Positions 24,285 through 33,400 of a stretch of DNA of 53,671 nucleotides are shown here, piece after piece (the first letter of the stretch is position 1; every line of letters starts with the position of its first letter). A model generated the notes under the pieces. The model was not told where the DNA came from. It saw only the letters and a program-made list of their open reading frames with translations, and did not search any database. Origin of the DNA: Verrucomicrobiota bacterium (GTDB taxonomy: Bacteria > Verrucomicrobiota > Verrucomicrobiia > Verrucomicrobiales > Akkermansiaceae); NCBI GenBank assembly GCA_026397725.1, contig JAPLUI010000269.1, positions 1-53,671 on the forward strand, written 5' to 3'. The translations under genes and the position numbers were made by a program.

Positions 24285-27200
24285 ATGGGGGCCTGCCACC
24301 AAGACCAGCCGTTTTCGCCTTCGGCGTCCCGCCACGACATGCCGGTTTCCTCGTTGGTCACGGCGGTTTCCCTGAGCGAGCGGGTGATGAGCCGGGCGGT
24401 GGTTTCATCGCCAAGACGGAAGAGCGCCAGCGCGGCATGGGCGCGGGACATGCGGGACCCGAGACGGGGCCAATACTTTTTGGCTTGGGCGGTGAAGTAC
24501 TCGAAGGCTTCCTGGTCGCCGCGTTTCAAAGCGCTATCCTTCAGGAAAAACGTGCGGGTGTAGAGGTGATGGGCGACCCGGCAATCGAGGTGGTTGGCGG
24601 CGAGGATTTCGGGGTCCTTTGCCGCGGCTTGCTGGATGACGGCGAGGCGTTCCGTTAGATCGGCGTCGAGCCGGGGCAGGGCTTTCAGGGCGGGCGCGAG
24701 GTCGGTCTCCACGCCGAGGGCGTGCAGGCGCGCGAAGCCGGTGGCGATGTAGAGTGAGATGTATTCGTTGGCCTGCCCGCCGGGAAACCATGGCCACCGG
24801 CCGTCGCGGTCCTGCATGTCGGTTAGTTTCTTCATGGTGAGTTCGAGTTGCTCTCCGAGGCGGTTGTCGTCAAACAGGAGGCCGAGCTTGCGGCGGGCTT
24901 CGGCTTGGTCGTTTGCCTCGTTGAGCCACGGGGTTTCTTCTAGCAGGATTCCCGTGAGGTCGGCGTTCCTGGCGAGCGGGCTCTCAAGCGTGGGGGTGAT
25001 TTTCCAAAGGTCGAAGGTCTGGCGGATCTTCGGATTGGCCGTGGCGACATGCCGGGCAAGGGCGTTGGCATAGTAACGGTTGAACGTCTGCTCCGCGCAC
25101 TCGTGCGGAAACTCCATCAGATAGGGCAGCGCCATCACCGCATACCACGCGGGCTGAGACACCACTTGCAGGTGGACGAAGCGGTTTTCCAAGGTGGTGG
25201 ACTTGCCGCTGTCGAGGAGTTTTTGGAAGCGGTAATCCTTGGTGCCGGCGTCGCGGATGGGCAGCGCCAGCGATTCCGTTAGAAGAACCCGGCGCGGAAT
25301 GACCGGCAGCCACCCTTCCTCACCGTCGGACAGCGTGCCGCTGGTGGCCTGCGCCTTATAGGTCAAGAAACCGGTGCCGTCCGGGACGGTGAGGCGCCAC
25401 GACAGCGTGCGGGATTCCTTGGCGGGGATCGTCCATGGCTGGTCAGGCGCGGCGATGCCGAGCGCGGCGGTGGCGTCATTTTCCGTGGCGGCATCGGCGA
25501 GGGTCAGGCGGGCGATGCCGGATTGTTCCCGGTCGCTTTGGTTGGTGATCTTGACGGTGAAATCGAGCGCGTCGCCCTCGCGCAGGAAGCGCGGCGGATT
25601 CGGCTGCACCATCAGGTCCTTGGCGGTGACGGCCTCGCCCTCGAGCGTGCCGGAGCGCATCTCCTTGTCATGGGCGAAGCCGAGGAACCTCCACTTGGTG
25701 AGCGCCTCGGGCATGGTGAAGGTGATGCGGACCTCGCCCTTGTCGTTGCTGGTTAGATGTGGATAGAAGAACGCCGTCTCCCGGAGGTTCTTGCGGGCGG
25801 TGACAGTAGAGAGATCGGGGTTGCCGAAGTTCTCAACGTAGCTGCCGGTGGCATTGAAGCCAGCATTGCCAGCTTGGTGCATGAGGGCTCCGCCACCGAT
25901 TCCGCCACCGCCCCCAATAGGAGCACCGCCAAGTGGAGTCATGTATTGAGGGGATGAGGCAACGATACCAAGCTCCTCGATGAAAGCCCGGAAAGGATGG
26001 TCGATCGAGAATCCTTCCGTTACATCCGGTTCCACCAAGGAGCCGAACGAAACCGCTACCGTGCTGAAGCCTGAACCCTGGAACGGGCCTGTGCTGAAGC
26101 GCGAGAGACCCAAACAAAAGGCTTGGGGTGCAAAGGCGTCAAGCGAGGCGTCATATAGAGTGGCCACCATTTCCGTGGTCGCGGCGGCACCCTGCGGATC
26201 GGTGACGACGGCGGTCCAGGTGTCTTGCTTGCCGGGCACGAGCTTCGAGGTGAAGTGTTCCCAGCGGAGCTTCAATTCCTTGTTCGTCCAGGGGATATTG
26301 AGGTATCTTGAAAACTCATTGAGGTGGTTCAGGGTGGCCTGCGTCACGACCACCGTGATGCCTCCGCGCATCGATTCATCAGGCGTGAAGGTGAAGGTTT
26401 GCTGGGTGCGATCCGGAGCCGACCATTCCCGTTTGAGCAGAGTCCCGTCCCGGTAAAACTCGACACAGGCGCGGGCCGTCTGATGGCCGCTGCCCCAGAG
26501 TAGGGTGAAAGGCTGGCCCGGTTCGACGACCCAGCGAGTGGCGGCGGTGAAGAATGGACGTTTGCTCGGGAATCTGCCGCCGCTTGGCTTCACGACTTGG
26601 AAGCCGTCGATGGCTTGCACGGCGCGTCCGTTGGCGTCTTTGGCAACCAACACGGCACGATAGATTCCAGCCGGCAAGGATGCGGAAACCTCGGCCTCAC
26701 CCGCAGTCTCAGTGTTGGCTTGGTCCGTCCGCACGGTGATCTCCTTCACCACTGCCCCAAGTTTCCAATAATCGGGGTCTGCCGGATTGACCGATTCCGC
26801 AGGATTGGCGGGAGGCTCCTCGTAGGAATATCGATTTCTGGCGTGGCCACGGGGACATGACTCCGGTTCCTGGAGTCGATAGATCGTCAGCGCTCCTTCG
26901 GCAGGCCGGCCTTCGTCATCGTGGGATTGGGTGAAAACGCGGAAAACTACCGGCTTTCCCTCTTCCTGCCATTCATCCGTGTTGATCCAGGCTTTGAGGG
27001 TGGTGTAGCCAACGTTCACCGTATATCTGGCCGAGTGCGTCTCGCCCGCAGCGTCGGTGACATCCGCGGAGACGTCAAAGGTAAAGACCGGCTCGGTTTG
27101 CGGGTCAATCGATAGATCGGGGCTGGCGGTGAAGGTGATGGCGAAGCTGCCATCGGCGGCCGTGGTGGCGGTGCCGTTGGCAATCTCCTTTTCGTCAGAG

Positions 27201-29419
27201 TCCGCGCGGGTGATCCTTGCGTATCGATCAACCCAGTCCGGCCAGTCGGCGGTGCGGTAGATGTTCCAGGTGACTTTCGCGCCATCGATGGCGGCACCGG
27301 TGTAGGCCTCGGCTTTGCCAGTGAGGGTGACTTTTGCGCCGAGCGCGGCGGGTGCCGCCGGCGGCTTGATTGCCGCGAAGAACTTCGGACGCTTGTATTC
27401 CTCGACGCGGATGGTGGTCGTTCCCAGGCCTTTCACAGCAATGTGGCAATACCCGAGCAAGCCGCCGCCCGGCGCGGTGAAGGTGCCGGAAAACGAGCCG
27501 TATTCGTTGGTGCGCACTTCCAGGCTCTGGATTTCCTTGTTGTTTGAATTCAGCAAAGCCACCGTGGCCTGTTTGCCCGCAAGCGTCCGATAGTTTCTCG
27601 TCTCCCGATCGGCTTCGCAGTAGATGCCTTTGAAATGCACGGTTTGGCCGGGCCGGTAGATCGAGCGGTCGGTGAAGAAAACAATTTTCCTCAGGGTTGC
27701 GGCCTCGTTGTCGTGAAACGAAGACAATCCTGCACTTTGGCGCGTGGATGCGAAGTCATCCTTGCTGTGAGCAACGACGAGAACGTCGGCATCTTCCGGC
27801 GTGATGGGCAGCGAGAACCAGCCATCGGCATTGGTTTTCGTTGCTTCGGTGGCAGGTTTGGAAAGTGCCTTCCGGGAGTGCCAGATGCTGACCTCGACAC
27901 CTTCGCGCGGAGCGCCCGTGACCGCATCCGTGACCAAGCCGTCGAAGTTCGCGTCGCGCCGGCGGACAATCATGGCGAGGTTGGTGACGTGGACCGGCAG
28001 ATAGGAGATGCACTTGTCCTTGGCGGGGAAATCCGCACTCGTGCTGGCGATGATGAGATAATATCCGGGTGCCAGGTTTGCCGGAGCTGGCAAGGTCGTG
28101 GTACGCTGGAGAAAGTCCTTGTCATCGGGAAGCGCGGCGTCCCAAGCGAGGTCGGGCTTTTGGTTCAACAGGTTTGCTTGTTCCGTTTCGTCCCGTGGCG
28201 CCGGATGGTGTATCAAGGAGTTTGCGTCGGGCGTCCACTCGCGGCGGAGGGCGCGGAACCAGACATGCGAAAGGTTGGCGTGTCTGATGGTGATCACCGC
28301 GCCGGCTGGGGTCCACTGGGTTTCGGTCTCGGGCTTGATGGACTTGGCTTCGAGATCGGCGACGAGTTTCCCGCACAGCTTGCCGAAGGGGTGCTTCGGG
28401 AAGGCGTCCGCGCCGATCTTGGCGAAGTCGTGGGCTTCCTTGGTCCGATGCTTTTCGATGAGCACCTTTGCAACCTCCTGGCGGGCGTCGGCGCTGAGCG
28501 GGTGCTTGGCGTGGGCGTCGATGAAGGCGCGGAGCGCGGCGTCGAGGCGAGTGGCCTTGGTCGGACCGACGGCGGCTTTGCCGGCCCAGCGGAGGCGTTC
28601 GAGGTCGCAGTGCAGGAAGGCGGTGGGGGTTAGGTCGGCCTGATGGAAGGTGAGGAGGTCCTGATAGAGCTGGAGGGCGCGGAGTTTGGGGGAGCTTGGG
28701 TCCGGGGGTTGCGGGTGCCAGGCGAGGAAGGCGGCGGTGGAGTCGAACGCGGCGGAGTCGGTTTCGATCTCGAAGGCATCCTGGGGTTTGGCGACGGCGA
28801 CTTCTTCCATCGAGTAGAACTCCAGCGCCGAGTGGGCGATGAAATCATAGAGCGTGGGGCGCAGCTCATCACCGAGGTCGCCGGGTTTCAAAAGCTCGGT
28901 GAATTCCGCGATCGGGATTTTTTGCAGGGCGGGTTTGTCGGCGAGGGAGTCCTGCATGCGGCGGTCGATTTCGACGAGGATGCGGGATATGTCCCAGGTC
29001 TCGAAGTCGTCGTCGGAGGACACGGTGGTGGCGCTGCGTGAAGCGAATTCCCACCGGTTTTCCTGGTAGTAGGCGAGCAGCCAGCGAGCCTGGAGCAAGC
29101 GGAGGATCGGGCGGGCCTCGGCCGGAGCGGTGGCGGCTTCCGCAGTGAGTTTCTTGATGGCGGCACTCTGACTGCCCGCAATTTCCCCTTCAAGGGCGAC
29201 TCGCATGGCCAGAGCCTTGCTGCCTTCGCCCCAGGCTCTTGCGGCGAAGGCGGCGGTTTGGAGGGGTTTCAGTAGGCTGATCGCGGTCTGCTCCTGATCA
29301 TTTTCCGTGGCTTCCCCGACCTTCTTCCACTCCGCTTCGCGTGGGGCAGCGGAGAGCGCAAGACTGCTGGCGAGAAGGAAGGGGACGATCAGAACATGCA
29401 GGGAGCGGGAAATGTTCAT
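23834..29419 (-). CDS. Alpha-2-macroglobulin family protein, copy 1 (frameshifted near the C-terminus)
   Basis: Exported protease-trapping protein of the bacterial alpha-2-macroglobulin family, thought to covalently entrap attacking proteases at the cell surface. The start at 29419 gives the signal peptide MNISRSLHVLIVPFLLASSL; upstream codons are repeat-derived. Residues ~30-450 are a helical N-terminal region. The MG2-type signature FFTDRSIYRPGQTVHFKG is at ~575-593, followed by EYGSFSGTFTAPGGG and VEEYKRPKF. The A2M domain begins ARKNLRETAFFYPHLTSNDK (~1205). The thioester motif is HECAEQ with Cys1441 and Gln1444. The frame is correct up to ~residue 1712 (GENGWSWWQAPI), then reads ~150 residues of wrong frame to a stop at 23834. 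The true C-terminus is in the -1 frame. Either a pseudogene, a truncated product or a frameshifted product. Confidence 0.8.
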   Translation of the reverse strand: MNISRSLHVLIVPFLLASSLALSAAPREAEWKKVGEATENDQEQTAISLLKPLQTAAFAARAWGEGSKALAMRVALEGEIAGSQSAAIKKLTAEAATAPAEARPILRLLQARWLLAYYQENRWEFASRSATTVSSDDDFETWDISRILVEIDRRMQDSLADKPALQKIPIAEFTELLKPGDLGDELRPTLYDFIAHSALEFYSMEEVAVAKPQDAFEIETDSAAFDSTAAFLAWHPQPPDPSSPKLRALQLYQDLLTFHQADLTPTAFLHCDLERLRWAGKAAVGPTKATRLDAALRAFIDAHAKHPLSADARQEVAKVLIEKHRTKEAHDFAKIGADAFPKHPFGKLCGKLVADLEAKSIKPETETQWTPAGAVITIRHANLSHVWFRALRREWTPDANSLIHHPAPRDETEQANLLNQKPDLAWDAALPDDKDFLQRTTTLPAPANLAPGYYLIIASTSADFPAKDKCISYLPVHVTNLAMIVRRRDANFDGLVTDAVTGAPREGVEVSIWHSRKALSKPATEATKTNADGWFSLPITPEDADVLVVAHSKDDFASTRQSAGLSSFHDNEAATLRKIVFFTDRSIYRPGQTVHFKGIYCEADRETRNYRTLAGKQATVALLNSNNKEIQSLEVRTNEYGSFSGTFTAPGGGLLGYCHIAVKGLGTTTIRVEEYKRPKFFAAIKPPAAPAALGAKVTLTGKAEAYTGAAIDGAKVTWNIYRTADWPDWVDRYARITRADSDEKEIANGTATTAADGSFAITFTASPDLSIDPQTEPVFTFDVSADVTDAAGETHSARYTVNVGYTTLKAWINTDEWQEEGKPVVFRVFTQSHDDEGRPAEGALTIYRLQEPESCPRGHARNRYSYEEPPANPAESVNPADPDYWKLGAVVKEITVRTDQANTETAGEAEVSASLPAGIYRAVLVAKDANGRAVQAIDGFQVVKPSGGRFPSKRPFFTAATRWVVEPGQPFTLLWGSGHQTARACVEFYRDGTLLKREWSAPDRTQQTFTFTPDESMRGGITVVVTQATLNHLNEFSRYLNIPWTNKELKLRWEHFTSKLVPGKQDTWTAVVTDPQGAAATTEMVATLYDASLDAFAPQAFCLGLSRFSTGPFQGSGFSTVAVSFGSLVEPDVTEGFSIDHPFRAFIEELGIVASSPQYMTPLGGAPIGGGGGIGGGALMHQAGNAGFNATGSYVENFGNPDLSTVTARKNLRETAFFYPHLTSNDKGEVRITFTMPEALTKWRFLGFAHDKEMRSGTLEGEAVTAKDLMVQPNPPRFLREGDALDFTVKITNQSDREQSGIARLTLADAATENDATAALGIAAPDQPWTIPAKESRTLSWRLTVPDGTGFLTYKAQATSGTLSDGEEGWLPVIPRRVLLTESLALPIRDAGTKDYRFQKLLDSGKSTTLENRFVHLQVVSQPAWYAVMALPYLMEFPHECAEQTFNRYYANALARHVATANPKIRQTFDLWKITPTLESPLARNADLTGILLEETPWLNEANDQAEARRKLGLLFDDNRLGEQLELTMKKLTDMQDRDGRWPWFPGGQANEYISLYIATGFARLHALGVETDLAPALKALPRLDADLTERLAVIQQAAAKDPEILAANHLDCRVAHHLYTRTFFLKDSALKRGDQEAFEYFTAQAKKYWPRLGSRMSRAHAALALFRLGDETTARLITRSLRETAVTNEETGMSWRDAEGENGWSWWQAPIDSARSTTTSTPSKPVRFGSSNKSKFVIGTAPKPPPTPSTPCSWAAGICWAATPCCKCPSAEPRSNRMPSNPAPAFTRPASPVPPSNPSWARFNSPRPTPASPGPASIGNTSRTSPKSPRTAARRSPSRRPCLLEGTPRKAPSSNPSPAR

Positions 29420-29473
29420 GGCAGGATGGATGGATTCTTGCACCATCAAAAGCGGCTGGCGAGCGGGATTTAT

Positions 29474-29626
29474 GGAGCTACGACATTCGCGTCGTTGCTT
29501 CGTGCAGGCGGGGCAAGAGAATAAGGAGCAACGACATTCCTGTCGTTTCTTCGTGCCTGCGAGGCGAAAGAATAGGGAGCAACGACATTCCTGTCGTTTC
29601 TTCGTGCCTGCGAGGCGAAAGACCAA
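29474..29626. repeat. Three tandem 51-bp hairpin units
   Basis: Units at 29474, 29525 and 29576 with exact 51-bp spacing. The last two are nearly identical and the first is degenerate. Each contains AACGACA-TTCC-TGTCGTT, a 7-bp stem with a TTCC loop, although the first unit's stem is altered. They lie in the leader of alpha-2-macroglobulin copy 1 and resemble REP-type intergenic repeats. Confidence 0.85.
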
Positions 29627-29662
29627 GCCAACGACACGCTACCGCTTCCCCTTGGCGGAAGA

Positions 29663-29708
29663 GGGACAGGAATGTCCCGGCTCCCTATGGCGGACACGAA
29701 TGGCCGCC
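29663..29708. repeat. Two adjacent small hairpins between the alpha-2-macroglobulin genes
   Basis: The first is GGGACA-GGAA-TGTCCC (29663-29678). The second, 29689-29708, is the covarying 20-bp element also found at 14191-14210. Both lie just after the stop of copy 2, so they could stabilise or end its transcript, though no T-run follows. Confidence 0.6.
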
Positions 29709-29712
29709 CTCC

Positions 29713-30495
29713 CTATCTCACCTCCAGCCTGATGCTGGCGGAGTGGGCGTTGAACTCGGGGGCATACATGCAGCGGATTTCCGCGCTGCCGCTCTGATAG
29801 TCGCCGGCGTGCTGGACGCGGACGCTGCTTTCAAAGACGTGCGTTCCGGCCGGCAACGTGTCGATGAAGAAGTGGCTGGCGGTGTCGCGGGTCACTTCAT
29901 AATACCCGAAGCCGTCCTGCCACCGGTAGCCGCTGTGTACGTTGACCGGCTCGGTGCCGCTGCCGCGCTGGTCCTTGAGATGGACGAATTCCATCGCCCG
30001 CTCGTTGCGCAAGACCAGACGGGTGACCAGTTCGTCGCCGACTTTCACCGGGCCGGTGACGGGTTCGAGCTTGGGGCCTTGCGGGGTGTTCCTTCTGACA
30101 AACAAGGCCTTCTCGAGGGTGAGCGGCGTGCCGCCGTGCGGGGTGACTTTGGCGAGGTCCTCGAGGTATTGCCAATGGAGGCTGGCCCAGGCAACGCCGG
30201 GGTCGGTCTTGGTGAGTTGAATCGCGCCCAGCTCGGGTTTGACGGCGGGGCCGGCGAAGCGGGCCTCGAAGCAGCCGGTGCCGGGTTCGACGGCTTCCGG
30301 TTTCACCGCGGTGCCGCCGAGGGACACTTGCAGCAGGGCGTCGCTGCCTAACAAATCCCTGCCGCCCATGAGCAGGGCGTGGATGGCGTCGGCGGTGGCT
30401 TTGGTGCTGTGCCAATTACGAACTTGCTTTTGTTTGATGAGCCAAACCTGACAGGCTTCGACGGCGTTGACGTCGTGGTCGATCTCGCGGAATCG
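29713..30495 (-). pseudogene. C-terminal part of alpha-2-macroglobulin copy 2, shifted into the -1 frame
   Basis: Almost identical to the corresponding part of copy 1 (FREIDHDVNAVEACQ through SIRLEVR). The junction retains GATTCCGCGAGATCG as in copy 1, but the 33 nt before it (encoding ENGWSWWQAPI in copy 1) are also gone. The same -1 shift is needed here. Confidence 0.8.
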
Positions 30496-33400
30496 CCTTC
30501 GGCGTCCCGCCACGACATGCCGGTTTCCTCGTTGGTCACGGCGGTTTCCCTGAGCGAGCGGGTGATGAGCCGGGCGGTGGTTTCATCGCCAAGGCGGAAG
30601 AGCGCCAGCGCGGCATGGGCGCGGGACATGCGGGACCCGAGGGTGGGCCAGAACTTCTTCGCTTGGGCAGTGAAGTACTCGAAGGCTGCCTGGTCGCCGC
30701 GTTTCAAAGCGCTATCCTTCAGGAAAAACGTGCGGGTGTAGAGGTGATGGGCGACCCGGCAATCGAGGTGGTTGGTGGCGAGGATTTCGGGATCCTTTGC
30801 CGCGGCTTGTTGGATGGCGGCATGGCGTTCGGTCAGGCTGGCGTCGAGTCGAGGCAGGGCTTTCAGGGCGGGCGCGATGTCGGTTGCCACGCCGAGCGCG
30901 CGGAGCCGGGCGAAGCCGGTGGTGATGTAGAGCGAGATGTATTCGTTGCCCTGGCCGCCGGGAAACCATGGCCACCGGCCGTCGCGGTCCTGCATGTCGG
31001 TTAGTTTTTTCATGGTGAGTTTGAGTTGCTCTCCGAGGCGGTTGTCGTCAAACAGGAGGCCGAGCTGGCGGCGGGCTTGGGACTGCTCGGTTGCCTCGTT
31101 GAGCCACGGGGTTTCTTCTAGCAGGATTCCCGTGAGGTCGGCGTTCCTGGCGAGCGGGCTCTCAAGCGTGGGGGTGTTTTTCCAAAGGTCGAAGATCCGG
31201 CGGATCTTCGGATTGGCCGTGGCGAGGTGCCGGGCAAGGGCGTTGGCATAGTAGCGGTTGAACGTCTGCTCCGCGCACTCGTGCGGGAATTCCATCAGAT
31301 AGGGTAGCGCCATCACCGCATACCACGCGGGCTGGGACACCACTTGCAGGTGGACGAAGCGGTTTTCCAGGGTGGTGGACTTGCCGCTGTCGAGGAGTTT
31401 CTGGAAACGGTAATCCTTGGTGCCGGCGTCGCGGATGGGCAGCGCCATCGATTCCGTTAGAAGAACCCGGTGCGGGATGACCGGCAGCCAGCCTTCCTCG
31501 CCATCCGACAGCGTGCCGCTGGTGGCCTGCGCCTTGTAGGTCAAGAAACCGGTGCCGTCCGGGACGGTGAGGCGCCACGACAGCGTGCGGGATTCCTTGG
31601 CGGGGATCGTCCATGGCTGGTCGGGTCCCGTGATGCCGAGCGCGGCGGTGGCGTCATTTTCCGTGGCGGCATCGGCGAGGGTCAGGCGGGCGGTGCCGGC
31701 TTGCGCCGTATCGCTTTGGTTGGTGATTTTCACCGTGAAATCGAGCGCGTCGCCCTCGCGCAGGAAGCGCGGCGGATTCGGCTGCACCATCAGGTCCTTG
31801 GCGGTCACTGTCTCGCCTTCGAGCGTGCCGGAGCGCATGTCCTTGTCATGGGCGAAGCCGAGAAACTTCCACTTGGTGAGCGCCTCGGGCATGGTGAAGG
31901 TGATGCGGACCTCGCCCTTGTCGTTGCTGGTGAGATGTGGATAGAAAAACGCGGTCTCCCGGAGGTTCTTGCGGGCGGCGACTTGCGAGGCGTCGGGTTT
32001 GGGCACGCGGTTCGGCTGGTTCAGGGCGGCGTCGGCGGTGGCGCTGTTTCTGTCGTTTCGCTCACAAAACGGATCAACCACCTCGGGGGGAGTATAATAT
32101 TGCGGTTCGTGGGGACTCCATGCCATGAAGCGCAGCCGTGGCTCGGGGCGGTGGCGGCTCTCGTCATAGGTCCGAAGGACGTCCCGATACTGAATGTTTC
32201 GATAGGGATGCTCCAGTCGCAGCCTATCGGCGGAATCCCAGTCCCCATAACTATAGAAATCGCCGATTTCCTCGTCATTCTCATGTTCGTAGAAGGGCCA
32301 GTCCTCACCACGGAACAGGTGACCCAGTTCAGGGCCATGGTGGCTGCTAAAGGCCTCCAGCGAGGCGTCATACATCGTGGCTGCCACTTCCGCCGCCGCA
32401 GCGGCGCCGTCGGGTCCGGTGACGACGGCGGTCCAGGTGTCCTTGGCCCCCGGTTGGAGCTTGGAAGTCAGGTGCTCCCAGCGCAGTTTCAAATCCTTGT
32501 TAGTCCACGGCACCTCGATGGTTGCCATGAAGTGCTGATGGCTATTCAGGGTCGTCTGGGTCACGCACACGGTGAAGCCACCGCGCATGGAGTCATCCGG
32601 AGTGAGCGAGAACACCTGCTGGGTGCGGCCTGGCGCCGACCACTCGCGCTTGATCAGGGCGCCGCTTTTGAACCATTCCACACAGGCCCGCGCGACCGGA
32701 TGGCCGCTGCCCCACACCAGCGTGAAGGCGTGGCCTGGTTCAATCTCGTCCGTGTTGTAAGCGGTGAAAAACGGAATCTTAGTGGGAAATGTATCGCTGG
32801 TTGGATCGACCACCTGGAGATTGCAGATTGCCTGGACCTCGCGCCCGTTGGCGTCGCGGGCAACGAATACCGCGCGATAGGCACCGGCAGGCAATAGGGT
32901 TGTGACATCGGTCTCACCCTGATAGATATCTCCGTGGTCGTCCGGGCTGGTTTTCACCGGGAGTTCGGCGACCTTTTCGCCGGTGGCCCACCTGGCGGGG
33001 TTGGATGAATTGCCCGGCGGAAAGGCCTCGGCGGCGCAGTTTTCATATACCTTCTCAGAAGCCCCGCCGCGCGAGCAGACCGCGGGTTCGATCAACTTGA
33101 AGATCCGGAGCACGCCCTCCGCCGGGCGGCCGTCGCCATCGTGTGAAGTCGTCCGGATGTGCAAGGCGAGCGGCTGGTTCGCCACCAGCCAAGCGTCCGC
33201 GAAGACGCTGGCCTTGAGGGTGGTGGCGGCGGCCCTAACGGAAGTGCCGGCCTGACACGTCTCGCCGGACGGCTCGGTGATGTCGGCAACGATCCGATAG
33301 GTGAACTCCGGATCGGTGGTCGGGTCGATGGCAGCATCGGGAACGGCGGGGAATGTGATAGAGAACGTGCCGTCGGCGGCGGTGATGGTGGAACCAGCGG

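Noticed and set aside
24260..24300. Programmed -1 ribosomal frameshift in the alpha-2-macroglobulin genes
   Set aside because: No X-XXY-YYZ slippery heptamer in the reading frame at either junction, and a conserved segment is missing, so a deletion is the simpler reading. Kept only as an untested alternative.
29474..29626. CRISPR array
   Set aside because: Units are contiguous with no unique spacers and the first is degenerate; no cas genes. They are tandem hairpin repeats.
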